DNA of 64,000 nucleotides from Hormiphora californensis (GCA_020137815.1 CM035355.1:5396850-5460849), one strand, 5' to 3'. Numbered from the stretch's first letter, positions 21,277 to 33,498 are shown. Numbers and translations: made by a program. The notes: generated by a model not told the origin, from the sequence alone.

Positions 21277-24109
21277 ATGTCTGCTGTAGCATCTGAGTCA
21301 CTGAAGGAGAAGGCTGTATGGCTGCTGGAGAGAATGATGGAGTCTGACCCTGTATGGGCCCAATACCCTGAGCTAAAAGAGAAGTTAGAGGGCGTGAAGG
21401 GTTTGGAGGACGCTGTTGCGGTCGCCTACAGAGCACTGTGCTAACACCAAGGACCCGAAATGGGTGGGGCGATTGTATGGAGGTAAGGACCGAGAGAGAA
21501 ACCATTTACAGTTTCTATTCTAGCTCTCCCAACAAACACTATTTCTTTTATTGGTTATTTTATTGACTATTTCCATTATTTCAACATAACCCTCTACTTT
21601 GTGACGATTAGGAGGAAGTGAAGCATCCTATTTGGCGGAGATGATAGTATCTTTCTACAACAAGAATGTTCATACCTACGTGGCGGGACCTCTCTTTACC
21701 ACTGCGGAACATGCAATCATTAACAAGGTCCTAGGTAAGTCACTACAATTCGCAGAGAAGACGTGTGGGACTCACACTGCATTTCATGTCATCAAATGAG
21801 CGCACTCTATGTATTGAAAACCGAAATAGGAACAGAATGCCGAAATGTGTCGTTTTTCGGTAATATCACTTGTCTTCTGTAGTGAAACATCTGTCATGAG
21901 AGGTAGTTATGAGCTTATTACATTGCTACTATCACTGATAAAACAGATACTAGAGAGTGAAAGGGAGAGGAAGAGGGAGACAGAGAGAGAGAGACATATA
22001 TAGATAGAGCGAAACAGACAGAGGGTGTGTGTGAGAATGCGAGAAAGGGATAGTGAACTTACATAACGGTCGACAGGGACATCTCTAATAATACCTCAGA
22101 AAACTGTCACATCTCATTCACATGACCTGTCTCATAGCTAGGAAGAGAGAGAGGGGGTTAGTGAATCATTTCACAAGATAACGTGAATTAAAAGTGATTA
22201 TAAATTCAATAACTTAACTACAAAACTAAAACAGAAATCACTTTATAATCCATTTATCACAATACATTCAGTCCATTATATCTCTCTTCCATTTCACCTC
22301 TCCTTCTCGGTTGGTTTAGGTAGGGGGACAACGTTAGGGGTCGGTTGCCCAATTCTAGCATCGTTGGCAGCGACAGATTCATCTGCAAAGAAAATGTGTT
22401 TCGGTGATATATAAATTAGTGCCGAGCTGGAGTTTGAATGATGATCTTTATTGATAAACTCAGGAATGTCTCAATGGAATATCAGGACTGTGTGCTAGGT
22501 CTAACTCATGAGAATTACAATCTATGACGTCATCATACCTGCAAAATAGTACCTCTCTCCCTGGGTATTGGAACCTCTGTCATACTCTGGTTCCCCATGG
22601 TATGAAGAGCCGGCTGTAGCAGAGAGAGACCTCCGGGTTACAGCATTTGCAGAACGGGTTATAGCGTGTCGGAGCATGCTATAAGGAAATATGTGGTGTT
22701 AGCATGTCTAAAAATCATAGTATATTCAGCAAGTTGGAAAAGATTGGAAAGGATTGAAAAATTGGGTCGATTTGTTAACTTTCTTTGTTTCGTTTCAGGT
22801 TATGTTGGATGGGACCCGGCCATCTCTGCTGGGATTTTCTTCCCAGGGGGCAGCTACTGCAACCTTGTCTCTTACATTTGTGCTCGGCACAGAAGAGATC
22901 CCGATGTGAAACAGAAGGGGCTTACAAAACCTATGAAGGTCAGTATTTGAAATGATTGGCATGTTCCAAGTCGTTCGGATCTCACCGAGCCCGAATTCGA
23001 TTCATCGAAAGACAGCCTGTGTAGAGTGACTGGTAGATTTTGACTATCATGTTCATTGTTCACTATCGACTCTTCCACGTATGAACCCAGAACCATAGCT
23101 AACACCCCTGTTTCTCAGATGATAACCTCAATCTACTCGCACTACTCGGTCGACAAGTCGGCGATAATGATGGGGCTCGGTCTAGACAGTGTGATAAAGA
23201 TTGACTTTGAGGCGACCTCTATTGAGGAATTCGAGAGGATCGTGGTGGAAAACAATGTGTTTTGTCTGAATTCCACCTTTGGAACAACTTCCTACGGAAA
23301 CTTGGAGTCGGTGAAAAAGTTTGATGAGGTAAATGGATCGGCAATACTTGTTGTCTTTCTTTTACTTCTAAAACAAATAGTATTTACCCCGCTGAAATGT
23401 AACTTACGATAGCGATAGGAGCCCCAGTACCCAAAATCCCCGATTACAAGCGGTATGAAACCACTAATATCTCTCTCTCACTACACAGGTGATGAAGAAA
23501 CACGGTGTTTGGCATCACGTTGACGCCTGTGTGGGTGCGTGTGCCCTGTTTTCCAACAAATACCGCTACCTCACCTCCGAACTAGCGACCGCTGACTCCA
23601 TCACCGTGGACTGCCACAAACTGCTGAATATCACCATGCAGTGCAGTTGTGTGCTGGTCAAAGAGGGGAAACTACTGAACGAATGTTCAACCGTTACTGC
23701 TCCGTACCTGTTCCACAAGTATGGAAACTCCGTGGACCACTCTCAGAGATCCTTCCAATGCGGCAGGAAGGCAGATGGGTTTAAATTGTGGTTCTGTGAC
23801 GCTGTGGATGATCTTGATAAACAGGCCACCATGGTCTACGATAGGGCTGCGGATTTCCACAAAATTCTGGCTGGAGACGAGAGGTTCAACCACATCTACG
23901 CTGATTCTCCAACTCACATCTGTTTCCGTGTGAGGGGAAAGGAGGAGATTGATTATGAGAGAGCTGTGGAGGGACTAAGAAAGAGAGGATTTTATATCGA
24001 GTATTATATTGATTTCTTTAGGCTGGTCCCCGTTAATGAATCGTTCGGAGAGGAACAGCTGAGGGGTGTTCTAGATGAGATCTATGATGTGGTCATGAAG
24101 GAGTGTTAG
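21277..24109 (+). CDS. group II PLP-dependent decarboxylase, GAD/CSAD-like
   Basis: Fold-type I PLP enzyme of the glutamate/cysteine-sulfinate decarboxylase family. Exons: 21277-21482, 21612-21734, 22799-22938, 23119-23328 and 23489-24109; about 432 aa if one base is skipped in exon 1. Family marks: GPLFTTAEH (APVF...E region), FFPGGSYCN, NSTFGTTSYG, HHVDACVGA with the pyridine-binding Asp, SITVDCHKLL with the Schiff-base Lys (NPHK in GAD), QCGRKADGFKLW and the C-terminal IDFFRLVPVN. Substitutions around the active site (DCHK for NPHK, DACVG for DAAWG) mean the substrate cannot be assigned; glutamate, cysteine sulfinate or aspartate are options. Exon 1 reads from ATG to an in-frame TAA at 21442 (TGC-TAA-C); the downstream codons fit only in the +1 frame, open from 21398, so a shift is required within 21398-21444. 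A TA-flanked MITE lies just after the stop. Confidence 0.82.
21960..22160. repeat. GA-rich intronic sequence
   Basis: Imperfect GA-rich stretches inside the intron between decarboxylase exons 2 and 3. The rest of that intron (21735-22798) shows nothing recognisable. Confidence 0.5.
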
Positions 24110-24118
24110 AAAAGTATA

Positions 24119-24359
24119 CCTTACTCTCGTTTTTTAAGAAACGCTTTAGTAAGAAACTTTTTTATAAGAAATTTTTCAAATGTAAATCACACAATTCAGA
24201 GACACCACAACAAAATAGAACACCCCTAACTTGTTTAGTTTCTTGATAAAGGAGAAATTATTTTTGTTTTTGGATTGCTAACACCTGTAGTTTCTTAGAA
24301 AAAAAGTTTCTTATTTAAAAGTTTCTTGAAATATGCGAGCTTAATTAACGAGAGTAAGG
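24119..24359. mobile_element. TA-flanked MITE
   Basis: Ends CCTTACTCTCGTT and AACGAGAGTAAGG are inverted copies and are flanked by TA on both sides. The interior holds several repeats of AAGAAACTTTTT and its complement. It begins nine bases after the decarboxylase stop and may supply 3' UTR sequence. Confidence 0.75.
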
Positions 24360-24766
24360 TATTCTGTTCTAATTTCTATTAGTTCAACAATATGATGCTA
24401 TTTTTTGTTTCGTAAATAAAACTCGGGGATTCCCCTAACTTCTAAACTGAACAGTATAAGCATTACAACCAACAAAAGTATTACTGATAATGATATGAAT
24501 TAGATAAGAAAAATAATAATAATAATAATAATACACGTACTTTATTCCGCCCATACCGTCCAGGGGCAGCAGATCAAAATATAACTACTACCACTGACGG
24601 CAATCAGAGCGGGATACAAAGTTAGAAAAAACACTCTCTTAGAAGACCAACTTGGAAAAACTGAAGTAAAACGGCTCACATAATAAGAATATGAAAATAC
24701 AACGTAAAAAAAACTATAATTCAGTAATGATAACCCTTGAAAAAAAAACATACAAGTTAAACTTGC
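24360..24766. other. intergenic, short ATT repeat
   Basis: Region between two convergent genes. It contains an (AAT)n run at about 24510-24532. Nothing else recognised. Confidence 0.5.
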
Positions 24767-25636
24767 CTAGACATCATCAAGTGTAACATACTCATGAGTA
24801 ATTTCTTTCTCTGCAACTTTAACGACCCTGAACCCATTTTTATCAGTCCCTAATTGTTGTCCCACCGCGGATGTAACAATGAGCTCAACCCGATCCTTAA
24901 ACCATCCACCTGCATTCCTATGGTAGTGACCACAAAACACTTTCGAAATACCGGCATCCATGAACTTCTCCGTCATCTTCGTCCTCAGATCAATCTCGAA
25001 GTTAAAATATAACTTGTCCTCGTTAGGGTCGTTTAAAAACCACGGAATGTGCTGGAAGACCACAGAGTGAGTGTAATCCTTTGCACGTGCAAGTTGTTTC
25101 TCCAACCACTCCTCGTGCTCTTTTGCCAGATCTCCTACCCTTGAGGAATCAGCATAGTACTGGGAGTTTATGACAATACCAAAGAGACCCCGGCACACAA
25201 AACTATACCAATCATCCCCGAAATCTGATCGGTACCGGTCCACAGTTTGGGGTGTTGGTGAGTTACCAACATCATGGTTACCGCACACACACAACAGAGG
25301 GACCTTCAACTGATCATAAATCTCGTAGAAATCTGCTTTCTGTCTATCCCGAGTTTCGGGCCACTTTTCGGGCCACGCATCCAGGATGTCCCCACACATA
25401 ATGGCAAAAACCGGATCTATCTTGTTTACCATTCCCACAAAAGATCTACTCCACTCCTTTTCCTTTTCCCAAGTCGCTTCGTCATACCCTTCGTCGTATG
25501 TATGGAAACCCATCCGACTAACCCATTCCATTCCAAATTGACAGTCAGCCGCCTGAACGAAGGTAAACTCTCCAGTAAATTCCTCCCCACTCCCAGGTAT
25601 TTTCAGGGTGTGATCGGACGCTCGGAGAACAGGCAT
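24767..25636 (-). CDS. CPPED1: calcineurin-like metallophosphatase, CPPED1 copy A
   Basis: Intronless 289-aa protein matching CPPED1/CSTP1, a cytosolic serine/threonine phosphatase of the calcineurin-like superfamily reported to act on AKT. Metal-site motifs are all present: QAADCQFG (Asp31), MCGDILDAWP (Asp83), CGNHDVGN (Asn120-His121), FQHIPWF (His196) and CGHYHRNAGG (His237, His239). The length is close to the human protein of about 310 aa. ATG 25636 lies four bases after an acceptor-like CGTAG. A second, nearly identical copy lies at 26995-27840. This copy keeps the full loop after DPNEDKL (an extra YFNFEIDLR-type segment) that copy B lacks. Absence of introns next to intron-rich genes suggests an ancestral retrocopy before the tandem duplication. 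Confidence 0.93.
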   Translation of the reverse strand: MPVLRASDHTLKIPGSGEEFTGEFTFVQAADCQFGMEWVSRMGFHTYDEGYDEATWEKEKEWSRSFVGMVNKIDPVFAIMCGDILDAWPEKWPETRDRQKADFYEIYDQLKVPLLCVCGNHDVGNSPTPQTVDRYRSDFGDDWYSFVCRGLFGIVINSQYYADSSRVGDLAKEHEEWLEKQLARAKDYTHSVVFQHIPWFLNDPNEDKLYFNFEIDLRTKMTEKFMDAGISKVFCGHYHRNAGGWFKDRVELIVTSAVGQQLGTDKNGFRVVKVAEKEITHEYVTLDDV

Positions 25637-25910
25637 GTTGCTACGGGTGAAATAGACAATGTTTTAACAAGACAATTTATGGGTTAGAGATAGGCTGATT
25701 TGGAACTCGTCGGAAATTTCCAGTATTTTCCCAGTGTCCCTGTGCATCCGGTACCAGGGGCAGCACCCACGGTCAAGGGGTATCCAACGGGGGTTGAAAC
25801 CCCCCACAATTCGGGACCATGGGTGTAGCCCAAGCGGGGATGTATGGAGCAGAGCTCCCACGAGCAGGCTGCAAGGTCCAGGGAATTCAAGGCTCAAGCC
25901 GCGCTAGGGA
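25637..25910. repeat. duplicated upstream flank of CPPED1 copy A
   Basis: This 270-bp stretch (GTTGCTACGGGTGAAATAGAC and onwards, including the CAGGGGCAGCACCCACGG region) is repeated with about 80 percent identity at 27841-28130 upstream of copy B. The segmental duplication therefore included promoter or 5' sequence. Confidence 0.85.
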
Positions 25911-26131
25911 TACAGGGCACAAATGCTTGGCAAACGCTGCTGGCCCCCGATAGCGCAGCGCGGGATACGGATCCCTAAAAAAGTTCATAAACATTCATAA
26001 AATAGATTAAATTAGGTACACAAAGTTTCAGCTCAGCAAAAGCTAACACTCAGAAGACAATACGTCAGCGATTTATATATGCAGTCAAGTCACGATTAAA
26101 AGCAAAATAACTTCATGAATCGCTCATCTCT

Positions 26132-26880
26132 CTAAAAAGTAAAAACACTTGGGTCATTCCTCCAATCGAAAAGGGAGTTACTATGCTCCACACGATAACC
26201 GCGAACAGGTGGCTGATCAGGGATAGTGGATAAGTAGGATCCAAGGGACTGCTTCAGCTCGAGAAGTGAGATAGATTCTCTCACTGCACGGGGCAAGGAG
26301 TTCCAAATCTGGGCTCCTCTTACACCGAAAGATGCATCATATGGGCCAGAGATGGTTTTGGCTGCGAGGTAATTATAACGGGGAATCACTGCCGTCTGCC
26401 CTAATACCAAGACGAGGGTGCTCATTGAACAATAGCCCAGTACTGTTAGGTGCAACCTTATGGAGAACCTTCCAGACGTGGATAATCATGTATCGCTCAC
26501 GTCGTCGTTGAAGAGACAGTAAATTCAGATGCTTTAATCTGTCCCAGTAGCCCATACCAGAACAGCTTTTAATCCTACGGGTAAAGTATCTCTGGGTTTC
26601 CTCAAATTATCCAATGTCTGACTTTTTAGTAGGACTCCACAGTGGACAGCAGTACTCTACCTGGGGTCTAATGATTGATTTCAGCAACGTTAGCATGGTC
26701 TCGTCTGACCTATCTCTAAAAACACTGAGCGCCCATCCACTCATGCGACGGGCCTTGGCAGTGATATTACCGATGTGTTCAGTCCATGTACAGTCTGAAG
26801 AAAGGAGGACTCCTAGATCCCTGACCGTATTGCTAGGTGATTGACTCACCACCGGGGCCATTGTAGATGTAGTTCTGATA
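26132..26880 (-). pseudogene. broken non-LTR retrotransposon reverse-transcriptase C-terminal fragment
   Basis: Three minus-strand frames in series give the typical end of a Jockey/CR1/L2-type ORF2: a segment around 26860-26607 with VRDLGVLLSSDCTW and IIRPQVEYCCPLWSP, then LQRRRERYMIIHVWKVL (about 26555-26373), then FGVRGAQIWNSLPRAVRES (about 26455-26132). Frame changes separate them and no catalytic YxDD part is present, so this is a 5'-truncated dead copy. It sits between the two CPPED1 copies. Confidence 0.85.
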
Positions 26881-26994
26881 GGAAAAGGGAAGTTCTCTTA
26901 GGAGTAGTGTGGAACAAAGAGTGTAATGTAATAACTCAAACTTGTCCTGGTGGAGGGACATATTATTTACACAGCCTAGACATCATCAAGCAGC

Positions 26995-27840
26995 CTAGAC
27001 ATCATCTAGTGTAACATACTCATGACTAATTTCATTCTCTGCAACTTTAACGACCCTGAATCCATTCTTATCAGACCCTGATTGTTGTCCCACCGCAGAT
27101 GTAACAATGAGCTCAACCTGATCCTTAAACCATCCTCCTGCATTCCTATGGTAGTGACCACAAAACACTTTGGAAATACCGGCATCCATGAACTTCTCCA
27201 TCAGCTTCGTCTTCAGCTTGTCCTCGTTAGGGTCGTTTAAAAACCACGGAATGTGCTGGAATACCACAGAGTGAGTGTAATCCTTTGCACGTGCAAGTTG
27301 TTTCTCCAACCACTCCTCGTGCTCTCTTGCCAGATCTCCTACCCTTGAGGAATCAGCATAGTACTGGGAGTTTATGACAATACCAAAGAGACCCCGGCAC
27401 ACAAAACTATACCAATCATCCCCGAAATCTGATCGGTACCGGTCCACAGTTTGGGGTGTTGGTGAGTTACCAACATCATGGTTACCGCACACACACAACA
27501 GAGGAACCTTCAACTGATCATAAATTTCGTAAAAATCTGCTTTCTGTCTATCCCGGGTTTCGGGCCACTTTTCGGGCCACGCATCCAGGATGTCCCCACA
27601 CATAATGGCAAAAGCCGGATCTATCTTGTTCACCATTCCCACAAATGATCTACTCCACTCCTTTTCCTTCTCCCAAGTCGCTTCATCATACCCTTCGTCG
27701 TGTTTATGGAAACCCATCCGACTAACCCATTCCATACCAAACTGACAGTCAGCCGCCTGAACGAAGGTAAACTCTCCAGTAAATTCCTCTCCGCTCCCAG
27801 GTATTTTCAGGGTGTGATCGGACGCTCGGAGAACAGGCAT
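26995..27840 (-). CDS. CPPED1: calcineurin-like metallophosphatase, CPPED1 copy B
   Basis: Intronless 281-aa tandem duplicate of the gene at 24767-25636. All metal-site motifs (AADCQFG, CGD, GNHD, FQHIP, GHYHRNAGG) remain. It differs by a 24-nt in-frame deletion just after DPNEDKL and scattered substitutions such as HKHDEGYDE for HTYDEGYDE. The frame is intact, so it may be functional; the deleted loop lies between the metal-binding FQHIP and GHYHRN motifs. The short phrase CAGCCTAGACATCATC at its 3' end is itself doubled (26974-27004). ATG 27840 follows the same acceptor-like CGTAG as copy A. Low divergence between copies suggests a recent event. Confidence 0.92.
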   Translation of the reverse strand: MPVLRASDHTLKIPGSGEEFTGEFTFVQAADCQFGMEWVSRMGFHKHDEGYDEATWEKEKEWSRSFVGMVNKIDPAFAIMCGDILDAWPEKWPETRDRQKADFYEIYDQLKVPLLCVCGNHDVGNSPTPQTVDRYRSDFGDDWYSFVCRGLFGIVINSQYYADSSRVGDLAREHEEWLEKQLARAKDYTHSVVFQHIPWFLNDPNEDKLKTKLMEKFMDAGISKVFCGHYHRNAGGWFKDQVELIVTSAVGQQSGSDKNGFRVVKVAENEISHEYVTLDDV

Positions 27841-28130
27841 GTTGCTACGGGTGAAATAGACAATATATTTTTTAATTAGAAAATATGGGTTACGTTAAGT
27901 GGCTGGTTTGGAACACGTCGGAAATCTACAGTATTTTCCCAGTGTGTCCCTGTGCGTCCGGGGACAGGGGCAGCACCCACGGGGCACGGTCAGGGAGCCT
28001 GGAGCATCTGGCGTGGGCTGAAACCCCCACAATCCGGGACCGTGGGCGCGGCCCCAGTGGGGGTGTATGGGGCAGAGCCCCCACGAGCGAGCTGCAAGGT
28101 CCAGGGACTGCAAGCCACAGGTCCAGGAGG
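27841..28130. repeat. duplicated upstream flank of CPPED1 copy B
   Basis: Partner of 25637-25910. Beyond about 28130 the two sequences diverge, which marks one edge of the duplicated unit. Confidence 0.85.
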
Positions 28131-28751
28131 CAAAATTTGAAAAAGGAACCCGATTTTTGATTTTCAAAAACTTTCAAATTCAAGGAAAAGGGGAACGAGA
28201 AAATAATAAATTATAATAAATTACCCACACACCGTCATACTCTCATACTCCCTCTCTCTGCTCACTTGTCTCGAAAGTCTACATCTTCCACACTGACTGG
28301 GACAACCCCTCTCTTGGTTCCCCGAAGCGCAACAAGAGTTGATCTTAACAAACTGAATCGTGTCTTTTCTCGGATGAAGGACATGGAGGCGAGACACTGT
28401 GTTGAGACGCGCACAATGCGACGCGCATTTTGGCATTGCGACGCGCACCCTGTTTTGAATTTCGAGTAAAACTGCCAAAAAAAGTTGAAAAAATTTTGTC
28501 TCCAAAAGTTTCAAAATCTTTTTTGTTTGACTTACGGCATGCTTGCGGACGAAAATAAGTTGGATAACGGTGGAGTAAAATCCCTTTTATGGTCAAATTT
28601 TGACTTTTTTGGCAATAACTCTGTCATTTCTTGTCCACATCGCACAATCTTAGGCTCGTTGGGAAGAGAGTATCGAGGACTTTCCAATGATTAAACGGTC
28701 AATAAAGTCAGGGCTAAGGATAAGAAGAATTATCAAGACCATGAATTATAC

Positions 28752-28897
28752 TCCATTTTTTTTCAACTGTTCACCCCCCAAAGTCGTGCGCGGAATTTTT
28801 TTGCGCGTTTATCACATGTTAACGTGTAGCGCGCGCAGCGTAAATTAAAATATTGCACGCGCACGAGTTGAGGGGTGAACAGTTGAATAAAAATGGA
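28752..28897. mobile_element. 146-bp hairpin MITE
   Basis: TCCATTTTTTTTCAACTGTT at the left is matched by its inverted copy at the right. The arms continue through CACCCC and GTGCGCG. The centre is rich in GCGCGC. Confidence 0.7.
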
Positions 28898-29242
28898 CTT
28901 TAACTCTCCTTGTGCCTGTCACAGATCTTCCTGGCCGCTCGCTCCAAAACGGAAAACGTTAAAATCTGGGTGCCTTTCATTGCTAACAATTCGTAGTTTT
29001 AGCGCGCGCGACGGGTTAGGGCTATCCGTTAGGGTCTGGTTAGGGTTTGGTTTGGGGTTATCGGTTAGGGCTATCGATTTTCTATCAGTTACCGTTTAGT
29101 TTACTCAAATTGGCCATGTGGTTGCGTGGCTATAGCCGTTTGAAAAAAGTAGGTCTAGGTATACTCTCTTGGCAGCGCGCACCTGTAAACACGCTGCAAG
29201 GCACCCAGATTATAATCGCGCCCCTCCAAAACCTTCCCTATA

Positions 29243-29464
29243 AAGTCGGATTTTTTGAAACTGTCACCCCCCTGAAATAACAAATTTGTCATATCTCCGG
29301 TTCCTGATAAGATAGAGACTTGAAATTTGGAGGTTCGGAAGAACTTAGCAAGATCTTTATAACCTCCAAATTTCAAGTCTCTATCTCATCAGGAACCGGA
29401 CTTATGGTCATTTAAAGAAATTTGAAAACTCAGGGGGGGGTGACAGTTTCAAAAAATCCGACTT
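29243..29464. mobile_element. 222-bp TA-flanked MITE
   Basis: Ends AAGTCGGATTTTTTGAAACTG and its complement, each bordered by TA. A second inner inverted pair (CCGGTTCCTGAT...CTTGAAATTTGGAGG) surrounds the centre. Confidence 0.75.
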
Positions 29465-30595
29465 TACTTCTCCGGCAAAACCTCCCGACTTTCAAATTTG
29501 AATTTTTGTATCCATATCACTGCGCTAGCCATGTAACAAGCATCAAAATTTAAATATGCGATGCTTTTAACGCGCGCTTAACATTCAGCTGATCCGAATA
29601 AATCGGAACTTTTAAACTTCTTAAAAACGTGAACTTTTCACTTTTGTAATTTTTCTTGAGCTTTTCGAAATCCGAAATTTGAACTTCCTTTCGAGTCTCG
29701 GCGATGGTTTAGCCTTTATTCCGTACTGCGATAGGGGCCTGTAGCATATGCCAACCAATTTGCATGCGCCGTAGACCCCCTGTGAACACTTTTTGACGGC
29801 CTGATACAGGGGAATGTAGTGCAGCGTAGGGAAAATCTGAGTTTTTGAGTCTCAGCACTCTTATTTTAGGGGTAGGGGCTGGTGTCCGGGTTGGGGTTAG
29901 GCATTAAGATGGCTTATGAGATTATGTTAAAATTAGGCAAAACGTATTAGCCATTTTATTGCATGCCATGCATGGTACTTTTTCACTTTTTTGTTTTTGT
30001 ATCTGTAAACAGCCCTTTGACTCCCAGATTGTAACGGCGTCCTGCAGTTTAGGCCTAGTTATCTGTTCACTGTTAAGAGTCGCTTTGATTCTACTGTAAG
30101 AGGTAAATTACTGGGCAGTGGTAGAGACTGGAAGTCTTTCAGCGAAAGAGCTCCGGATGTGGAACCAACCATACAATGTCTTATGTCATCATGTTTTATA
30201 CTTAACAGTTTACAACATAAAATTGTTGTCAGGCGACAGCACACATGATCAGTAATCCACCCTCCGTTACTAGGATATGGCATGCATTCTTCGGTCAGTT
30301 ATTCCTTATATGGTATTATTGTCCATTGTCAGTGGGTGCAGTAAGCTAGAAGGCACGCTACGATCACAGTGCGAACTCGGCAGAGAGGTGAGAACTCATT
30401 TTACACACGCACACACACACACACACACATACACGCTCATACTTTTTGTTTGAGTACTATTTGAGTTCGGCGTGATCGATATATATTGCTGATTTTTCTC
30501 ACAGCAAGGATGTTAAAATTGCAAAAGTGAAATATAAGATGGACAGGAAGATAAAAAATTGCCCCAAATTAACACTCTAACTACTCTCCGGACAG

Positions 30596-31421
30596 ATTAG
30601 AAAACAGGGAGTAAAACTAGAGAATTGTTATTTGGTGTGTGAGGAGCTGTCAGAATCAACACTCAGCCGAGCAGCATGTTTCCAAGGATGTTTCACTTCA
30701 GAAAACAAGGTCTGTTTTTTGTGCATTCAATCGATTCAATCGTTTTTTCTGTACAGTTTCCATATTATTTTCTATCCTGGTGACGAAACAATATGTAGTT
30801 TTATCTTTGTTTATGTTCAACTTTATTTTGTTTTACTGCCATGTATTATTATTATTTTAGGTACCGCAAGAGATTACTGAGATAGTGTAATTCATTATTC
30901 AATTAACATGCTTTTTTCGCAACTTCTCCGTGCCTCTGGTATCACCGGGGCTGAGTGGTCTGTGTTCAGAGCCCCTGTGAGACTAATCACTTGCCTCTAC
31001 CTAACAAACTCCCCATTTTCAGAAGACGTCAGAAGGTTCCATGGTTCTCTACAACTACAACGGCAAGACGACCAACATGGATCTCTCTCAGACCGTGATG
31101 AGGGTGAAACAGGTTAACGGAAAACTCGTCTACAAGTTAACCCTTAACGGAGAGGTTATCTCCCGGGACTCAATCAAAATGCAGCCAAATCAGGAGCTCA
31201 TGTTAACCTACTCTACGGTCTCGTGGAGCTGCTGGAGCTCAAAGGCTGACTATGTGCTGACGGTGCTTGCCAGCGCGTGTTTGATCCTCGGTATGATTCT
31301 CCTTCTTATGTCGTGTTACGATGACTGTAGGAAGTGTGAGGAGAATGATTCTGAGCAGCAGCAGTTGGAGAATAAGTGGGATGAGAAGAAGCTGCCACTG
31401 TTGGAGTCGTATGTCGTGTGA
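30596..31421 (+). CDS. single-pass membrane protein, possibly TMEM59-like (3' exons only)
   Basis: Two exons join in phase: 30596-30709 and 31023-31421 (stop TGA). The first carries NCYLVCEE and AACFQGCF, like the paired C..C / C...GC modules of TMEM59. The second gives a soluble stretch (GKLVYKLTLNGEVISRDS), a membrane segment at DYVLTVLASACLILGMILLLMS, and a short acidic cytosolic tail ending LPLLESYVV. Upstream exons with a signal peptide are expected but I could not place them. An AATAAA lies at 31624. TMEM59 proteins sit in Golgi/endosomal membranes and affect glycosylation and trafficking; assignment here rests mainly on the Cys pattern and topology and is tentative. Confidence 0.4.
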
Positions 31422-31821
31422 TGTATAATTGGAATTTGAAATCTCACTCAGAGACACAGTTAAATCATTGTCAGACAGTTAGTTTTTTGTTTCGTGTGTG
31501 TTTGTTTTCGACAAAAGAGATGTCGCTATAAACTCGATAGTAATGGACGATGATGAGAATGCTACAACAGAGTCGATTAATATATTGTTTTTATAATAAG
31601 TGGATTAAAGTTATTTAAAACGACAATAAATGTCTTTTTCTCCAAAATGTCTCTTCCGGTTGCCCCATTTATACCACTTCCGGCTGCCCTATGATATAAC
31701 AAAACTCCTCGTCCCTAATAAAATCTTACCCCTAAAACCCCACACCTCACTAACTACTACCCTACCCCCTATCACTACAGCTATTAACCACTACCCACCA
31801 TTTAACCACTAACTGCAGGAC

Positions 31822-33366
31822 ATGACCACGGCTGGATCCGGGGGTCTCCGCGATGATGTCCGTCGGATTATTGTCAGTGATATCTTCCGTCCTCTCCACA
31901 ATAAGGGAGAGTGGAAGGTAATGCCGGTTATTTGGATAATTGGGTGAATTAATTAGTAGATGAATTAATTAATTGGATGAACAAGTTGTTGTTTCGCCAT
32001 TCAATATTCCCTTCTTCCAAGCTCTCATTCTATACTGTCACTGTATTGTTTGTGCCTGATTAATATTATAACTGTTACATTTCCAGGTTCTGGTGGTGGA
32101 TGAGTTGGCATTGAAGATTGTCAACTCGTGTCTGAAACTAACTGAGATAGTCAACAATGGCATTACACTCATAGAGGTAAATTAGAAGCTGCTAAGCTTA
32201 TAACAGTAGGGCCCCGGGATACTGCTGCATACTTGCACGAAATCAGGGCTGAATTATTTCGGCGGGAAAGTTTTCTTTCTGGTAAAGTAGGGCCAGGGTC
32301 CAAAAGTTCTCGCTGCTAACCTACTTAGGATGATTTCCCGGTTTGGATATATGAAACTTAGTTTTCTCCCCTAACTTAAAGAAATATAGGTGTATATCAT
32401 TGGTAAATGGTAATGTATACAACATGGAGAGTTAGACCTCATGAAACTACTAAATTGTAGAGTTCATAGACTAGTAGTAATCCGGCAGTAATCCTGGATA
32501 ATATGTGAAACACATCACGCCATGGGGTCTTGGTTTTATCACGTCACCAAGCGAGGGCGTACCGCCCTGTTGGATGCCCTAATATAAATTGAAGTTTTCG
32601 TTAAAAAGGTGCCATGGGACCACATTCTCGTTGAGAAACCTATGTCAATGATGATTTCGGCGGAAAAGTTTACTTTCCGGTACAGTAGGTTCTGAAAGTT
32701 CTCGCCGCTAACATACTTTGCCTGGGTAGACTTCAATTGTATACAAACAGTTACATGTAGGATAATGAAGTTTTGATAAATTCGTTTGCATACATGTTTC
32801 ATGAATAAGTCATAGTGTGTGAGAGAGACAGTAATAAAGCACACAAATAGAACACCACCAGTGTGTATTGTGTGCAATATGGTATTTCAGGCATTTGTAC
32901 ACTGTCACGTTACTCCTCTAAGCACATGGTATTTCAGGCAGTTGTACACTCACATTACTTTTCCTCCTCACTACAAAAACAGTATGGACCACCACAGGAA
33001 ATGTACACACAGCACACAATGTCTCTTTCTCTCTATAACTAAATTTCTCTCTCTCTCTCTCTCCCCCTTTTTCTCTATTTCTCTCACATGTACATTGTGC
33101 CAAATAGTGCCAGGGAATGTCACGGCTCACGCTAGGGATGTCGGTGTAACTGGTTTTCCTATTTCCTATTCACATGTTCCAATATATCGGTAACACTCGG
33201 TAACATGTTCTAATATCAATAAGTTCACTATCTATTGAAGGAGAGGTTCACTGCTTCAGATGGTTTGAGCTATATTTTCCTCATACTCTTAACTCTAGCT
33301 TCTCGAATAACGGACAGCTGGTACTCAAATAAAACTCATGTTGTCTCTCTCTCTCTCTATCTCTCT

Positions 33367-33427
<61 letters not shown>

Positions 33428-33431
33428 ATCT

Positions 33432-33498
<67 letters not shown>

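Larger units (their letters stand above)
28131..30595. other. intergenic region with small inverted repeats
   Basis: No coding exon recognised. It holds two small inverted-repeat elements (listed), a degenerate TTAGGG-like run at about 29010-29080, and an (AC)n run at about 30405-30430. Confidence 0.5.

Noticed and set aside
29010-29085. TTAGGG-like repeats suggesting telomeric sequence
   Set aside because: Only a few degenerate units mixed with other GGTTA words; too irregular for an interstitial telomere array.
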